DNA from: Synergistaceae bacterium
GTDB taxonomy: Bacteria; Synergistota; Synergistia; Synergistales; Aminobacteriaceae
DNA length: 44,255 bases
Reading direction: 5' to 3'
NCBI GenBank assembly: GCA_018436785.1
Contig: JAHDKR010000040.1
Span: 1 to 44,255, forward strand
Shown here: positions 23,375-30,754 of the stretch, one piece after another
How positions within the stretch are numbered: the first letter of the stretch is position 1
How the letters are laid out: each line of letters starts with the position of its first letter
Program-made: the position numbers and the translations under genes
The notes under the pieces: generated by a model
Database searches by the model: none
What the model was told of the DNA's origin: nothing
What the model saw: the letters and a program-made list of their open reading frames with translations, nothing else

Positions 23375-24820
23375 GTGCCTCTTTTTCTTGGAGTGGACCT
23401 CGGAACGTCGTCGCTGAAGGCGGCCGTTCTGGACGAAAAGGGGAATATCGTTGCGCGGGCAAAGGTCCCGAGCGTAATGAACTCCCCCGAAAAAGATTTT
23501 TACGAGGTGGACGCCGAGGCGACCTGGTGGGACGGTTTTCTTTCGCTTTGTACGGAGGCGGGAAAAATCGTTTCTTTGCGCGAGATCGCCGCGGTGTGCG
23601 TCAGCTCCGTCTGCGCATCGTTCGTTCCCGTCGACGAAGGAGGCGTTCCGATGCACGACGCCATTCTCTACGGTATCGACAAGCGGGCCTCGCGGCAGAT
23701 AGAACGGCTCAACCGGCACTACGGCGCCGGGCTGGCCGAGCGTCTCGGAGGCATGTTCACCACGCACTCCATCCTTCCCAAGGCGATTTGGCTGAAGGAG
23801 GAGCGCCCCGACGCGTTCAGGCGGACGAAGTACTTCATGGAACCGAACAACTTTGTCACCTTCCGGCTGACCGGCGAACGCGCGTGGGATTACCCTTCCG
23901 CCGCCGCTGCCGGACTTGTGGACAGAGAGAAACTGACGTGGGCGGAGGATATTTTCAACGAACAGGGGGTTTCGGCACGTTCCTTCGCGGAGCTCCGGTG
24001 GCCGCTCTCCGTCCTCGGAAGCATTTCGGAAGATGCGTCGGCGCGAACCGGTCTCCCCGCAGGGATACCGGTAATCACAGGCGCGTGCGACATCAACGCG
24101 GAGGCCGCCGCGGCGGGCGCCTTGAGCGTCGGAGAGTGCGTCGTCGTCTTCGGCTCGACGGTCAGCATTCTTCTGAACACGGAGCGCCCTGTCCGGTTGC
24201 CGGGGTTCGTTTCGGGAATATCCGTTGTGGAAGGGATGTACCGGCTCGGCGCGGCCACCTCTTCGGGGTCGCGCTTTTTGCAATGGGTGCACTCCGTTAT
24301 TCGGAGCGGGGATGGAAAATCCGTATCTTCTCCCACCGGCATTCTGATGGTCCCCTGGCTGGACGGAGCGCGGACGCCGTTTCACGATCCGATGGCGAAG
24401 ATGCTGTTTCAGGGAATGGACAGCGGCACTTCGGGAGGTGCGCTTCTGCGTGCCGGCAAGGAGGCGTTGGGGTACGAACTCGACTCGCTCTTCGCCATGC
24501 TGGAACAGGCGGCTCCCGTGCCGGAAACGATCAGCGTCTCGGGCGGTCTGAGCAACGACGTCGAGTTGATGGAGATTGTATCCGCGATCACAGGAAAAAA
24601 AATGCGCCTGCACCCTTCGGTCGACGCGGCCTGCGGCGACGCGCTGCTTGCGGCGGCGGGCTCGGGGTATGTTTCGCTTGCGGATTGCGGTAGGTGTGCT
24701 CGCGGCGCGCGGACGATCTCTCCCGATATGGAGCTGCACGCGCGCTTCCGGCCTTTTGTCGAACGATTCCGCAAGATGACGAAACAGCGCGGCGTGCCGG
24801 TAGGAAGCTCCCGCGGCTAA
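23375..24820 (+). CDS. FGGY-family carbohydrate kinase
   Basis: A 481-residue sugar kinase. The N-terminal phosphate-1 motif is FLGVDLGTSSLKAAV, the second domain has ITGACDINAEAAAAGAL and VVFGSTVSILLNT, and the C-terminal adenosine motif is ISVSGGLSNDVELMEI. Overall it is xylulokinase-like, but substrate residues do not allow a name. GTG at 23375 is preferred because AGGAGG (23361-23366) lies 8 bases upstream; GTG at 23366 overlaps the Shine-Dalgarno. It should phosphorylate the sugar brought in by the ABC transporter and generate the ligand of the SorC regulator. Its 3' end overlaps the convergent AbrB gene by 4 bp. Confidence 0.93.
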   Translation: MPLFLGVDLGTSSLKAAVLDEKGNIVARAKVPSVMNSPEKDFYEVDAEATWWDGFLSLCTEAGKIVSLREIAAVCVSSVCASFVPVDEGGVPMHDAILYGIDKRASRQIERLNRHYGAGLAERLGGMFTTHSILPKAIWLKEERPDAFRRTKYFMEPNNFVTFRLTGERAWDYPSAAAAGLVDREKLTWAEDIFNEQGVSARSFAELRWPLSVLGSISEDASARTGLPAGIPVITGACDINAEAAAAGALSVGECVVVFGSTVSILLNTERPVRLPGFVSGISVVEGMYRLGAATSSGSRFLQWVHSVIRSGDGKSVSSPTGILMVPWLDGARTPFHDPMAKMLFQGMDSGTSGGALLRAGKEALGYELDSLFAMLEQAAPVPETISVSGGLSNDVELMEIVSAITGKKMRLHPSVDAACGDALLAAAGSGYVSLADCGRCARGARTISPDMELHARFRPFVERFRKMTKQRGVPVGSSRG

Positions 24821-25908
24821 GCGCCGAAAAGAAAGGAAAAAAGGAACGGCAGCACGATGAGAATGCTGAGCAGGCGGATGGTTTGGAGTATGCTCACCTT
24901 CAGCGGATCGGCCCCCATCTCCTCGGAGATGATGGACATCTGGGAGAGCCCCCCGAGCGAGGAGGAGAGAAGGCAGGTAGGGTAGTCCCACCCCGTCATC
25001 CTGTGGAGCAGTACGGCAAGCAGAACGCTGCAGACGAGCAAGACCGCTGTGAGCGCGACAACCGGCAGCCAGAGCTCGCCGAACTGATGAAGCGTGGAGA
25101 TCGTGATGTTGGAGCCGATGATGATGCCGATGCCTATCTGCGCCACCGTTCGGAGTATGTTCGGCATCGGCGGAAACTCTCCGCGGAGAAGACTCGCCGC
25201 CGCTACGGCGAACATGGCTCCGGTCAAAATGCCCACGGGCAGCCTGAAAATGTACCCGAGGATGCCGCCGATGAGCGACACGACCGCCAGCAACGCATAC
25301 CCCTTTGCGGATGGCGCAACAGAAGGTTCGAGCGCGGCAGCTTCCTCTTCATCCGAAAACTGCGGTTCAACGGAAAGAGAAGAAGGGGAGGAACAACTGC
25401 TCCTCTCCCCGGCGCCGAACCATCGAGTCCATTTCCGGCAGACCAGGGGAGTGACCAGGATCGCGGAGAGCATGCGGAAGACCTGAAGCAGGGTCACGCT
25501 TGCGACATCGGCCCCCATGGACATGGAGAGAAGCGCCATCTCCGCGATTCCTCCCGTCGTCGATCCAAGAAAGGCCGTTTTCATGGAGAGATCGCTCATC
25601 ATATAGAGGACGCTTCCTCCCGCGAGGGAGAGGAAGAGCATGCTCAGCGAAACGATGAGCGCCGGTACGGGAAGCTCCCGGAGCAGCGTGAGAGACTGTT
25701 TGTTCACCCGCAATCCTACGTAGCTTCCGATGACGATGTTGCTATATCGGGAGATCCATTGCAGCTGCACTTCAGGAAAAAAACCGGCAAGATTAAGGAC
25801 GCTCACAAAAAAGAGCGAGCCGAGAATCGCCGGTACGGGAAGAGCAAACTTTTTGAATACCAGATAGCCGGCGGTACCGACTGAAAAAAGCAGGAGAAAA
25901 GCTGTCAT
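24817..25908 (-). CDS. AbrB-family membrane protein (two-repeat transporter-like)
   Basis: A 363-residue membrane protein made of two AbrB-type repeats (about 1-155 and 195-360), each with four to five helices and the glycine-serine motif TTGGIAEMALLSMSMG or SSLGGLSQMSIISEEMG. A charged linker rich in Ser and Glu (residues about 165-195) joins them. The family (AbrB, not the AbrB transcription factor) is of unsettled function and is often annotated as aidB regulator or ammonia monooxygenase-related; a transport role is plausible. No close Shine-Dalgarno is visible; GGAGG lies 14 bases upstream. It is a single gene, convergent with the kinase. Confidence 0.88.
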   Translation of the reverse strand: MTAFLLLFSVGTAGYLVFKKFALPVPAILGSLFFVSVLNLAGFFPEVQLQWISRYSNIVIGSYVGLRVNKQSLTLLRELPVPALIVSLSMLFLSLAGGSVLYMMSDLSMKTAFLGSTTGGIAEMALLSMSMGADVASVTLLQVFRMLSAILVTPLVCRKWTRWFGAGERSSCSSPSSLSVEPQFSDEEEAAALEPSVAPSAKGYALLAVVSLIGGILGYIFRLPVGILTGAMFAVAAASLLRGEFPPMPNILRTVAQIGIGIIIGSNITISTLHQFGELWLPVVALTAVLLVCSVLLAVLLHRMTGWDYPTCLLSSSLGGLSQMSIISEEMGADPLKVSILQTIRLLSILIVLPFLFSFLFGA

Positions 25909-25948
25909 AAGAGAAAACCGAACCTCCGAACCGCACGGTGCGAATTTT

Positions 25949-26230
25949 TTAGTGGTGACGGATAGCGAACGAGCTCTCGCCTTCCTTCAGCGGCGTTTCC
26001 AGCACGACCAGGCGCGTCACGGTTGCAGAAGACGGTCCCTTGCGGAGCCACTGTTCCATCTTGTCCATTGCTTCACGCTCGCCCTGCGCGTGCACTTCGA
26101 CCGCGCCGTCCGGCAGATTCCGGACCCATCCGGTCACGCCGAACTTCAGCGCCATCCGCGCCGCAAAGTGGCGGAACCCTACGCCCTGTACCGTTCCCAT
26201 CACCAGAAAACGCTTGCGGATCAATGTCAT
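25949..26230 (-). CDS. acyP: Acylphosphatase
   Basis: A 93-residue acylphosphatase, matching the normal length of about 90-100. The phosphate loop GTVQGVGFRHF contains catalytic Arg20, and catalytic Asn38 is in GWVRNLPDG, followed by the conserved VEVHAQGE. It hydrolyses acyl phosphates such as acetyl phosphate or carbamoyl phosphate in the cytoplasm. Its start overlaps the stop of the htpX-like gene (ATGA), so it is the last gene of the lemA-htpX-acyP operon. That coupling to a membrane protease has no obvious reason. Confidence 0.95.
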   Translation of the reverse strand: MTLIRKRFLVMGTVQGVGFRHFAARMALKFGVTGWVRNLPDGAVEVHAQGEREAMDKMEQWLRKGPSSATVTRLVVLETPLKEGESSFAIRHH

Positions 26231-27144
26231 GCCCGTGCGAGCGAAAGCCCTTCGATGCGCTCGATTCTGGATTCAAGGGACGGATGCGTGCTGAAAAGGC
26301 TGTTCTTTCCCTGTTTCATTTTCCGGAGCGGGTTGACGATGTACAAGTGCTGCGTTCCGCGGCTCGCTCTCTGGAGTTCGTTCGGGTCGCCGGACAGCTT
26401 TCTCAAGGCGGATACCAGGCCCGCCGGATTGCGCGTCAGTTCGACCGCCGAGGCGTCCGCGAGGTACTCCCGCTGACGGCTGACGGCGAGCTGGATGATT
26501 GTGGCCAAGAGCGGCGCAAGAATTGCAAGCACGAGCGCCACGACCGCCATCACCGCCTGTCCCTTGCCTCCGTCGCTTGAACGGCTGCTGCGGCGACGGC
26601 CGAAGAAGACGCTGCGGAAAACCATATCGCAGATCATGACGATGGAGCCCACCATCACCGCCATCAGCATGGCGAAGCGGATGTCGAAGTTCCGCACATG
26701 CGACATTTCGTGCGCCATGACGGCCTGAAGCTCCTCCCGGTTCAGCTTTTCCATCAGCCCGCGCGTGATCGCCACGCTCGCGTGCTCCGGATCCCGCCCG
26801 GTGGCGAAGGCGTTCATCGCGCTGTCCTCGATCAGATAGACCTTCGGCATCGGGAGTCCTCCTGCGATGGAGAGCTCCTCCACGACGTTCCAGAGCTGCG
26901 GGGCGTCTTCGTGACGGATCTCCCTCGCGCCGCTCATCGAGAGGATCATGGAGGCCCCCGCGAACCACGAGAACAGGAAATAGATTACCGCGACCGCCGT
27001 GGCGACAATCACCCCGGTGTACCATTCGCCGCCCCACCAGTAACTGACGGAAGCTCCCAGACCGCCGAGCAGCAGCAGCAGCAAGAAGAAGAGCAAAATG
27101 CTCAGACGCTTGTTATGCGCGATAAGCCCCTCGAAGCTGACCAT
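26227..27144 (-). CDS. htpX: HtpX-like membrane zinc metalloprotease (M48)
   Basis: A 305-residue inner-membrane protease. Two helices occur at about 14-36 and 42-68. The zinc motif HEMSH has His145, Glu146 and His149, the third ligand Glu is in REYLADASA, and two more hydrophobic segments lie at about 158-178 and 198-220. It should degrade damaged membrane proteins facing the cytosol. LemA precedes it with a 4-bp gap and acylphosphatase follows with a 4-bp overlap. The lemA-htpX pair is recurrent in many bacteria. The gene name could equally be a paralogue, so it is given with some reserve. Confidence 0.93.
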   Translation of the reverse strand: MVSFEGLIAHNKRLSILLFFLLLLLLGGLGASVSYWWGGEWYTGVIVATAVAVIYFLFSWFAGASMILSMSGAREIRHEDAPQLWNVVEELSIAGGLPMPKVYLIEDSAMNAFATGRDPEHASVAITRGLMEKLNREELQAVMAHEMSHVRNFDIRFAMLMAVMVGSIVMICDMVFRSVFFGRRRSSRSSDGGKGQAVMAVVALVLAILAPLLATIIQLAVSRQREYLADASAVELTRNPAGLVSALRKLSGDPNELQRASRGTQHLYIVNPLRKMKQGKNSLFSTHPSLESRIERIEGLSLARA

Positions 27145-27148
27145 GCTC

Positions 27149-27709
27149 TCACCTCCAGGTGACCTGAACGGATTGCAACTCGGAAGCGTCGTCCGCCGCC
27201 CACATCGCGCGCGGCTCGTACCCCAGCCTCCGCGAGATCAGGTTGTTCGGGAAGACGTCGATAGCGATGTTGAACGCCTTTACCGCGTCGTTGTAGTACT
27301 GGCGGGCGAACGCGATTTTATTCTCCGTGGAGGCCAGCTCCTCCTGAAGCGCGAGAAAGTTCTGATTCGCCTTCAGCTCGGGGTAGTTCTCCGAGACCGC
27401 AAAAAGTGAACGCAGCGCGCCGGTGAGCTGATTCTGCAACGGAGCGGCCTGTTCGGGAGAGGTCGCGGAAAGCGCGGCGCTTCGTAAAGAGGCGATGCGC
27501 TCGAAAACTTCCCGCTCATGCGCGGCGTACCCCTTCACCGTCTCCACAAGGTTCGGGATAAGGTCGTACCGCCGCTTCAACTGGACGTCGATCTGGCTCC
27601 ATCCGTTCTCGACGCTCGCCTTTCTGCGCACAAGCGTGTTGTAGATATAGACGGCGTACACGAGAACACCTGCAGCAATCGCAGCGACAATATAGACGCC
27701 ATTTCCCAT
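27149..27709 (-). CDS. lemA: LemA family protein
   Basis: A 186-residue protein with one N-terminal helix (residues 5-24, VYIVAAIAAGVLVYAVYIYN) and a four-helix coiled-coil bundle carrying the family patterns VENGWSQIDVQLKRRYDLIP, YPELKANQNFLALQEEL and FARQYYNDAVKAFN. It should be anchored in the membrane with the bundle outside or in the periplasm. ATG at 27709 is supported by GGGAGG 9 bases upstream; the longer in-frame start at 27760 lacks a ribosome-binding site. First gene of the lemA-htpX-acyP operon. LemA function is not established. Confidence 0.95.
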   Translation of the reverse strand: MGNGVYIVAAIAAGVLVYAVYIYNTLVRRKASVENGWSQIDVQLKRRYDLIPNLVETVKGYAAHEREVFERIASLRSAALSATSPEQAAPLQNQLTGALRSLFAVSENYPELKANQNFLALQEELASTENKIAFARQYYNDAVKAFNIAIDVFPNNLISRRLGYEPRAMWAADDASELQSVQVTWR

Positions 27710-27769
27710 GGACGACAGCCTCCCTTCCGGATTACGTTCTTCAACAAAAACATTATACACCAGCGCGAA

Positions 27770-28588
27770 TCAGCCGAGATGGTTGGGAACGCTCTCCTTG
27801 AAGAGTTCGTACATGCGCTTCGTAACCGCGCCCGGGGCGCCGCCGCCGATAATCGTGTCGCCTATTCTCGTCACCGGCGTCACCTCTTTTACGCTTCCGG
27901 TGATGAAGGCCTCCGTCAGATCGGGCAGTTCGTCGAGCGTGAGGCAGCGGTGCTCCACGTTGTACCCCTCTTTTCGCGCAAGATCTATGAGAATCTCCCG
28001 CGTAATGCCGCGAAGCACGCGATGGTCCGGAGCCGTGATCAGGTTGTCTTTCGCGACGCCGAAGAAGCTGCTCGTAGCGGACTCCGTAATCTCTCCGTCC
28101 ACGCAGTGGAGCGCCTCGAACGTCCCCGGAAGGTGGTTCCTGTAGGCGTTCATGTAGTTGATGCTCTTTATCCTGAAAAGCTGACGCTCCTCGTGCAGAA
28201 GGGAAAGCGCGATCCCCTTCGTAAAAAACTCCTCCGGAATAGGAGCGACCGGTGAGAAGAGCGCTAAGAATCGCGGCGAAGGAAACGAACCGAACTCCTC
28301 GACGTCCCCGCCGGTCAGGAAGATCTTCGCCAGGCCATCCCCTTCGATGCGCGACAACCCCTCCCGGACGATATCTCCGATCTCTTCCGTAGAGAGAGGC
28401 TCCGCGATCCGCGCCAGCCGCGCCGAATTCGAAAGCCTTTCCAGATGGGCCTTGAGAGCGAAAGGACGGCCGTCGTAGCTTCGGACGGTGTCGAAAACCG
28501 CCACTCCGCGCTGCAGTGCAAGGTCGGAAACGGGAAGTGTTGCCTGGTCCCCATCCAGAAACACCCCGTTCATGAAACAAAATACCAT
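27770..28588 (-). CDS. Class IV PLP-dependent aminotransferase
   Basis: A 272-residue fold-type IV enzyme. It shows DLALQRGVAVFDTVRSYDG near the N terminus, the PLP Schiff-base Lys141 (FRIKSINYMNAYRN), the Glu169 that contacts the pyridine nitrogen (GEITESATSSFFGV) and the phosphate-binding LRGITREILIDLA and FITGSVKEVTPVT. Candidates are branched-chain or D-amino-acid aminotransferase, or aminodeoxychorismate lyase; the sequence does not separate them by eye. ATG at 28588 has GAGGTG about 10 bases upstream. The gene is monocistronic, and a perfect 12-bp palindrome lies about 40 bp upstream. Confidence 0.9.
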   Translation of the reverse strand: MVFCFMNGVFLDGDQATLPVSDLALQRGVAVFDTVRSYDGRPFALKAHLERLSNSARLARIAEPLSTEEIGDIVREGLSRIEGDGLAKIFLTGGDVEEFGSFPSPRFLALFSPVAPIPEEFFTKGIALSLLHEERQLFRIKSINYMNAYRNHLPGTFEALHCVDGEITESATSSFFGVAKDNLITAPDHRVLRGITREILIDLARKEGYNVEHRCLTLDELPDLTEAFITGSVKEVTPVTRIGDTIIGGGAPGAVTKRMYELFKESVPNHLG

Positions 28589-28694
28589 GTTGGAAAGCAC
28601 CTCGATTATGTAAAAAATATGTTCGGTTGATAGTACTATCCTAACATCAGGACGCGAGAAGCTCAATGCCGAATCGGTTATTTCAGTAAAGAAG

Positions 28695-28727
28695 AATAAA
28701 AAAAGACCGCTCGTTCAAGCGGTCTTT
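28695..28727 (-). terminator. Terminator of the tRNA-Gln/tRNA-Glu transcript
   Basis: On the minus strand AAAGACCGCT pairs perfectly with AGCGGTCTTT around a 6-base loop and runs into seven T residues. It lies about 35 bp downstream of the tRNA-Glu gene. Confidence 0.93.
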
Positions 28728-28762
28728 CAATGTATAACGCCGCACATTCGTACGGTTTATTT

Positions 28763-28838
28763 TGGTAGCCCCAACGGGATTCGAACCCGTGTTTTAACCT
28801 TGAGAGGGTTACGACCTAGGCCACTAGTCGATGGGGCC
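28763..28838 (-). tRNA. tRNA-Glu(CTC)
   Basis: A complete cloverleaf of 76 bases with encoded CCA. The anticodon loop is CTCTCAA (anticodon CTC), the stem is TAACC/GGTTA and the T loop is GTTCGAATC. Acceptor GGCCCCA pairs with TGGGGCT, so the first pair is G-U, which is slightly unusual. Confidence 0.94.
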
Positions 28839-28849
28839 ACTATCTTGCT

Positions 28850-28923
28850 TGGCTGGGGAACCTGGATTCGAACCAAGATTACCTGATCCAGAGTCAGGCG
28901 TCCTGCCATTGGACGATTCCCCA
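28850..28923 (-). tRNA. tRNA-Gln(CTG)
   Basis: A complete cloverleaf of 74 bases with encoded CCA. Acceptor TGGGGAA pairs with TTCCCCA, the discriminator is G, and the anticodon loop is CTCTGGA (anticodon CTG). It precedes tRNA-Glu by 11 bp in the same transcript. Confidence 0.95.
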
Positions 28924-28959
28924 ACTTCGGGCACGCGCATTTTCTCGTGTGCGGGGTAC

Positions 28960-28987
28960 ATGATACCAGAAATCCGGCATTTGACAA
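28960..28987 (-). promoter_or_regulatory. Promoter of the tRNA-Gln/tRNA-Glu transcript
   Basis: On the minus strand TTGTCA (28982-28987) is followed after 16 bp by TATCAT (28960-28965), each one base from consensus. The start would be about 30 bases before mature tRNA-Gln. Confidence 0.75.
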
Positions 28988-29064
28988 GGGGGGGAGAGGA
29001 AATGAAAAAGACTTAGTATTTGAACAAAGTAAAAAGCAAAAAATTAGTGTTGACGTTTTGATTT

Positions 29065-29158
29065 AAGGAACCTCTGAATAAAGCTGAGATACTCTCGTAG
29101 GAGCTTGATGCAATCGAGCTCAATGAAGAGGAAAAATCCCTTAATCAGAGCTTCCTTA
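29065..29158. repeat. 94-bp element with 18-bp terminal inverted repeats (MITE-like)
   Basis: The left end TAAGGAACCTCTGAATAA (29065-29082) and the reverse complement of the right end (29141-29158), TAAGGAAGCTCTGATTAA, agree at 16 of 18 positions. A second hairpin inside, GAGCTTGAT-GCA-ATCGAGCTC (29101-29121), has one G-T pair. TA flanks both ends if the repeat is taken to begin at AGGAA, which would fit a TA target duplication. The element is AT-richer than its surroundings and carries no gene, and the terminal repeat resembles insertion-sequence ends. It ends just ahead of the orphan antitoxin gene. Confidence 0.65.
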
Positions 29159-29186
29159 GGATATAATGACTGCGGAGGTGATGCAG

Positions 29187-29396
29187 ATGCCTGTCGCGGT
29201 TGCTGAAGAAAAACAACAGCTCCGTCGAATGATCGACCGGATGGAACCCGAGGACGTGCTGAGAATGCTCGACTACGCCGCCTATCTCCGGTATCTGGAA
29301 GAGCGCGAGGACGCCGAGGACATAGCCTATGTCGCGGAGCACAGGGACGAACCAACAGTGCCCTTGAGCGAGGTTCTGAAGGACTTCGAGGAATAA
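29187..29396 (+). CDS. Orphan RelB/Phd-like antitoxin
   Basis: A 69-residue acidic protein with a helical N-terminal part (EEKQQLRRMIDRMEPEDVLR) and an acidic tail of the RelB/Phd type (EDAEDIAYVAEHRDEPTVPL, then SEVLKDFEE), the segment that normally wraps a RelE/ParE-fold toxin. ATG at 29187 is chosen because GGAGG (29174-29178) is 8 bases upstream; in-frame ATGs at 29166 and 29181 are too far or too close. The toxin expected directly downstream is reduced to its last 19 codons. The gene may persist as a relic, a solitary regulator or an anti-addiction module. TATAAT at 29162-29167 sits at the edge of the MITE-like element. Confidence 0.75.
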   Translation: MPVAVAEEKQQLRRMIDRMEPEDVLRMLDYAAYLRYLEEREDAEDIAYVAEHRDEPTVPLSEVLKDFEE

Positions 29397-29399
29397 ATA

Positions 29400-29469
29400 G
29401 TGCCCACTTGATCTGTTGGTGTACGTGGTGCGCATCGGTCACCGTAGCGAGGTGTACAAGAAGATGTAG
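29400..29469 (+). pseudogene. Remnant of a RelE-type toxin (C-terminal tail only)
   Basis: Frame 29410-29469 encodes DLLVYVVRIGHRSEVYKKM and a stop, which is the typical C-terminal strand and helix of RelE-family mRNA interferases (core VVRIGHRSEVY). It lies 4 bp after the antitoxin stop, where the toxin gene should begin. A GTG at 29400 (GTG CCC ACT) could be the old toxin start but is in a different frame from the tail, so roughly 65-70 internal codons have been deleted. A terminator follows immediately. Confidence 0.8.
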
Positions 29470-29473
29470 GTTA

Positions 29474-29502
29474 AGCCCCTCTCTGCGGAGAGGGGCTTTT
29501 TA
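29474..29502 (+). terminator. Terminator of the antitoxin/toxin-remnant unit
   Basis: AGCCCCTCTC (29474-29483) pairs perfectly with GAGAGGGGCT (29488-29497) around a TGCG loop, followed by TTTTATT. It is the preserved end of the old toxin-antitoxin operon. Confidence 0.95.
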
Positions 29503-29604
29503 TTCCTCTGCAGAGGCAACCCAGGCCTTCGCTCCTTACGGCATGTTATCCAACAGCATTCGCAGCTATTTCGCCGTTTTGTCGCTGCGAAGGCCATGCG
29601 TCGT

Positions 29605-30411
29605 TTATATCTGCTGCATTCCCGCCATCTGTTCTATAGTGCGCACCATGTCATTGGAGAGTCCCAAGCCGGATGCCAGTTCTTCGACATACGTTTTTTC
29701 CGCGGGGGTGTCCACCTCGATGGCCATGAGAGTAGCGGCGTAGATCTGCGCCGCGAGCCCGGGGTTGTTCTTTGCCGCCCGGACGAGCCCTTCGGTGTTC
29801 ATGGGTTTTTGGAGTTCCTCCATGATATAGTACATGTCGTCCTGCTGGAGGCCCGCTTTCTGGAGTTTTCCCGTAATCAGCCTGTACTCATCTTTGTCGA
29901 TCCGGCCGTCTGCCTTGGCTGCGTTGATCATTGCCGCCACAACCAATTCCGCTCCGTTCTCAAGGTCGTGCTGTTCCTCTTCGGTCTCCGGGGCCTTGAG
30001 TCCTACGGGAAGCTGTCCTGTGTTTTTCCCGCTGTTTTGCATCGCGTTCATTGCCATTGAGGCGAGCAGAGCCATGAGCCCGCCGCCGAGAGCGCCGGTG
30101 GCTGCGCTCTTGCCTCCGCCGATGAGGGAGCCCATGAGTACGCTCAATCCGCCGACGGCAAGATTTTTCTTTCCGCCGACAGCGCTTGCAGCCTGGTCCA
30201 AAATCTGCCCGAGCATACCGCCTCCAGCGGAGGCGCTCGTCTTCCCGGCGCCTAAAAGGTCTCCCAACAGATCCTCAAGGCCGAGACCGCTCTTCTGATC
30301 GTCGGAGGGAAGGGATGCGCCATCGGCGCCAAAAACATTCTGCATCCTCCTGGTTGCCGATGGAGCCGTCTTTGCCTGCATCAAGCCGCCTAGAATATCC
30401 ATTATGTTCAT
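29605..30411 (-). CDS. DUF533 (YebE/TerB-like) protein
   Basis: A 268-residue protein. The N-terminal 100 residues are low-complexity and rich in Gly, Ala and Ser with repeated GGG turns. A hydrophobic stretch at about 105-122 (LGGGLMALLASMAMNA) may sit in the membrane. The C-terminal domain (about 145-268) is the DUF533/TerB-like helical domain with AELVVAAMINAAKADGRIDK-DEY, an acidic helix pair similar to tellurite-resistance TerB. The function is not established. The start has AGGAGG 7 bases upstream. It is monocistronic, and no terminator with a T run is seen downstream on the minus strand. Confidence 0.88.
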   Translation of the reverse strand: MNIMDILGGLMQAKTAPSATRRMQNVFGADGASLPSDDQKSGLGLEDLLGDLLGAGKTSASAGGGMLGQILDQAASAVGGKKNLAVGGLSVLMGSLIGGGKSAATGALGGGLMALLASMAMNAMQNSGKNTGQLPVGLKAPETEEEQHDLENGAELVVAAMINAAKADGRIDKDEYRLITGKLQKAGLQQDDMYYIMEELQKPMNTEGLVRAAKNNPGLAAQIYAATLMAIEVDTPAEKTYVEELASGLGLSNDMVRTIEQMAGMQQI

Positions 30412-30754
30412 TCTTCATCCTCCTCTGTATGCTTTCTTCTTTTTGGTTTCGGTCGAGAGGCTCTTCCGTTGTAGTTCTCAGAGTATGCATCCTCATTATC
30501 TCACTTGAGCATTGTTTTGCCTATCAATATGCTTCTCTTACATATCCTCTTCTTCTCTTGACCGAAGGATGAATGGCAAAATACAAAGTGTCTGCCGTTC
30601 GTTTGTCTCTTTGACAGGAAGCCCCCTTGTTTGCTCTGCGGCTTTGAGGCGTGTGGACGATGGGATTTTCGGGAAAAGACTGTACAATATGATAAAGAGA
30701 TCCGCCACTTTTTTGGGGCGGCGCGTCTCAAGAGAATCGAGAGGGTGTTTTGTG
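30412..30754. other. Divergent intergenic region, 343 bp
   Basis: This separates the DUF533 gene from the M23 peptidase gene. A TTGACA box at 30611 has no -10 box at normal spacing, and TACAAT/TATGAT (30683-30693) has no clear -35 box. On the minus strand GATAAT occurs near 30500. No gene, RNA or hairpin could be supported. In-frame codons upstream of 30755 exist but lack a ribosome-binding site. Confidence 0.4.

Noticed and set aside
25920..25948. Terminator after the acylphosphatase gene
   Set aside because: CGCAC-G-GTGCG next to AATTTTTT looks like a terminator on the plus strand, but the stem is short with a one-base loop and no plus-strand gene ends there. On the minus strand the T run is on the wrong side.
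28589..29186. Prophage or genomic-island boundary at the tRNA-Gln/tRNA-Glu pair
   Set aside because: There is no integrase and no direct repeat of a tRNA 3' end nearby. The only mobile traces are the short inverted-repeat element and the toxin remnant.
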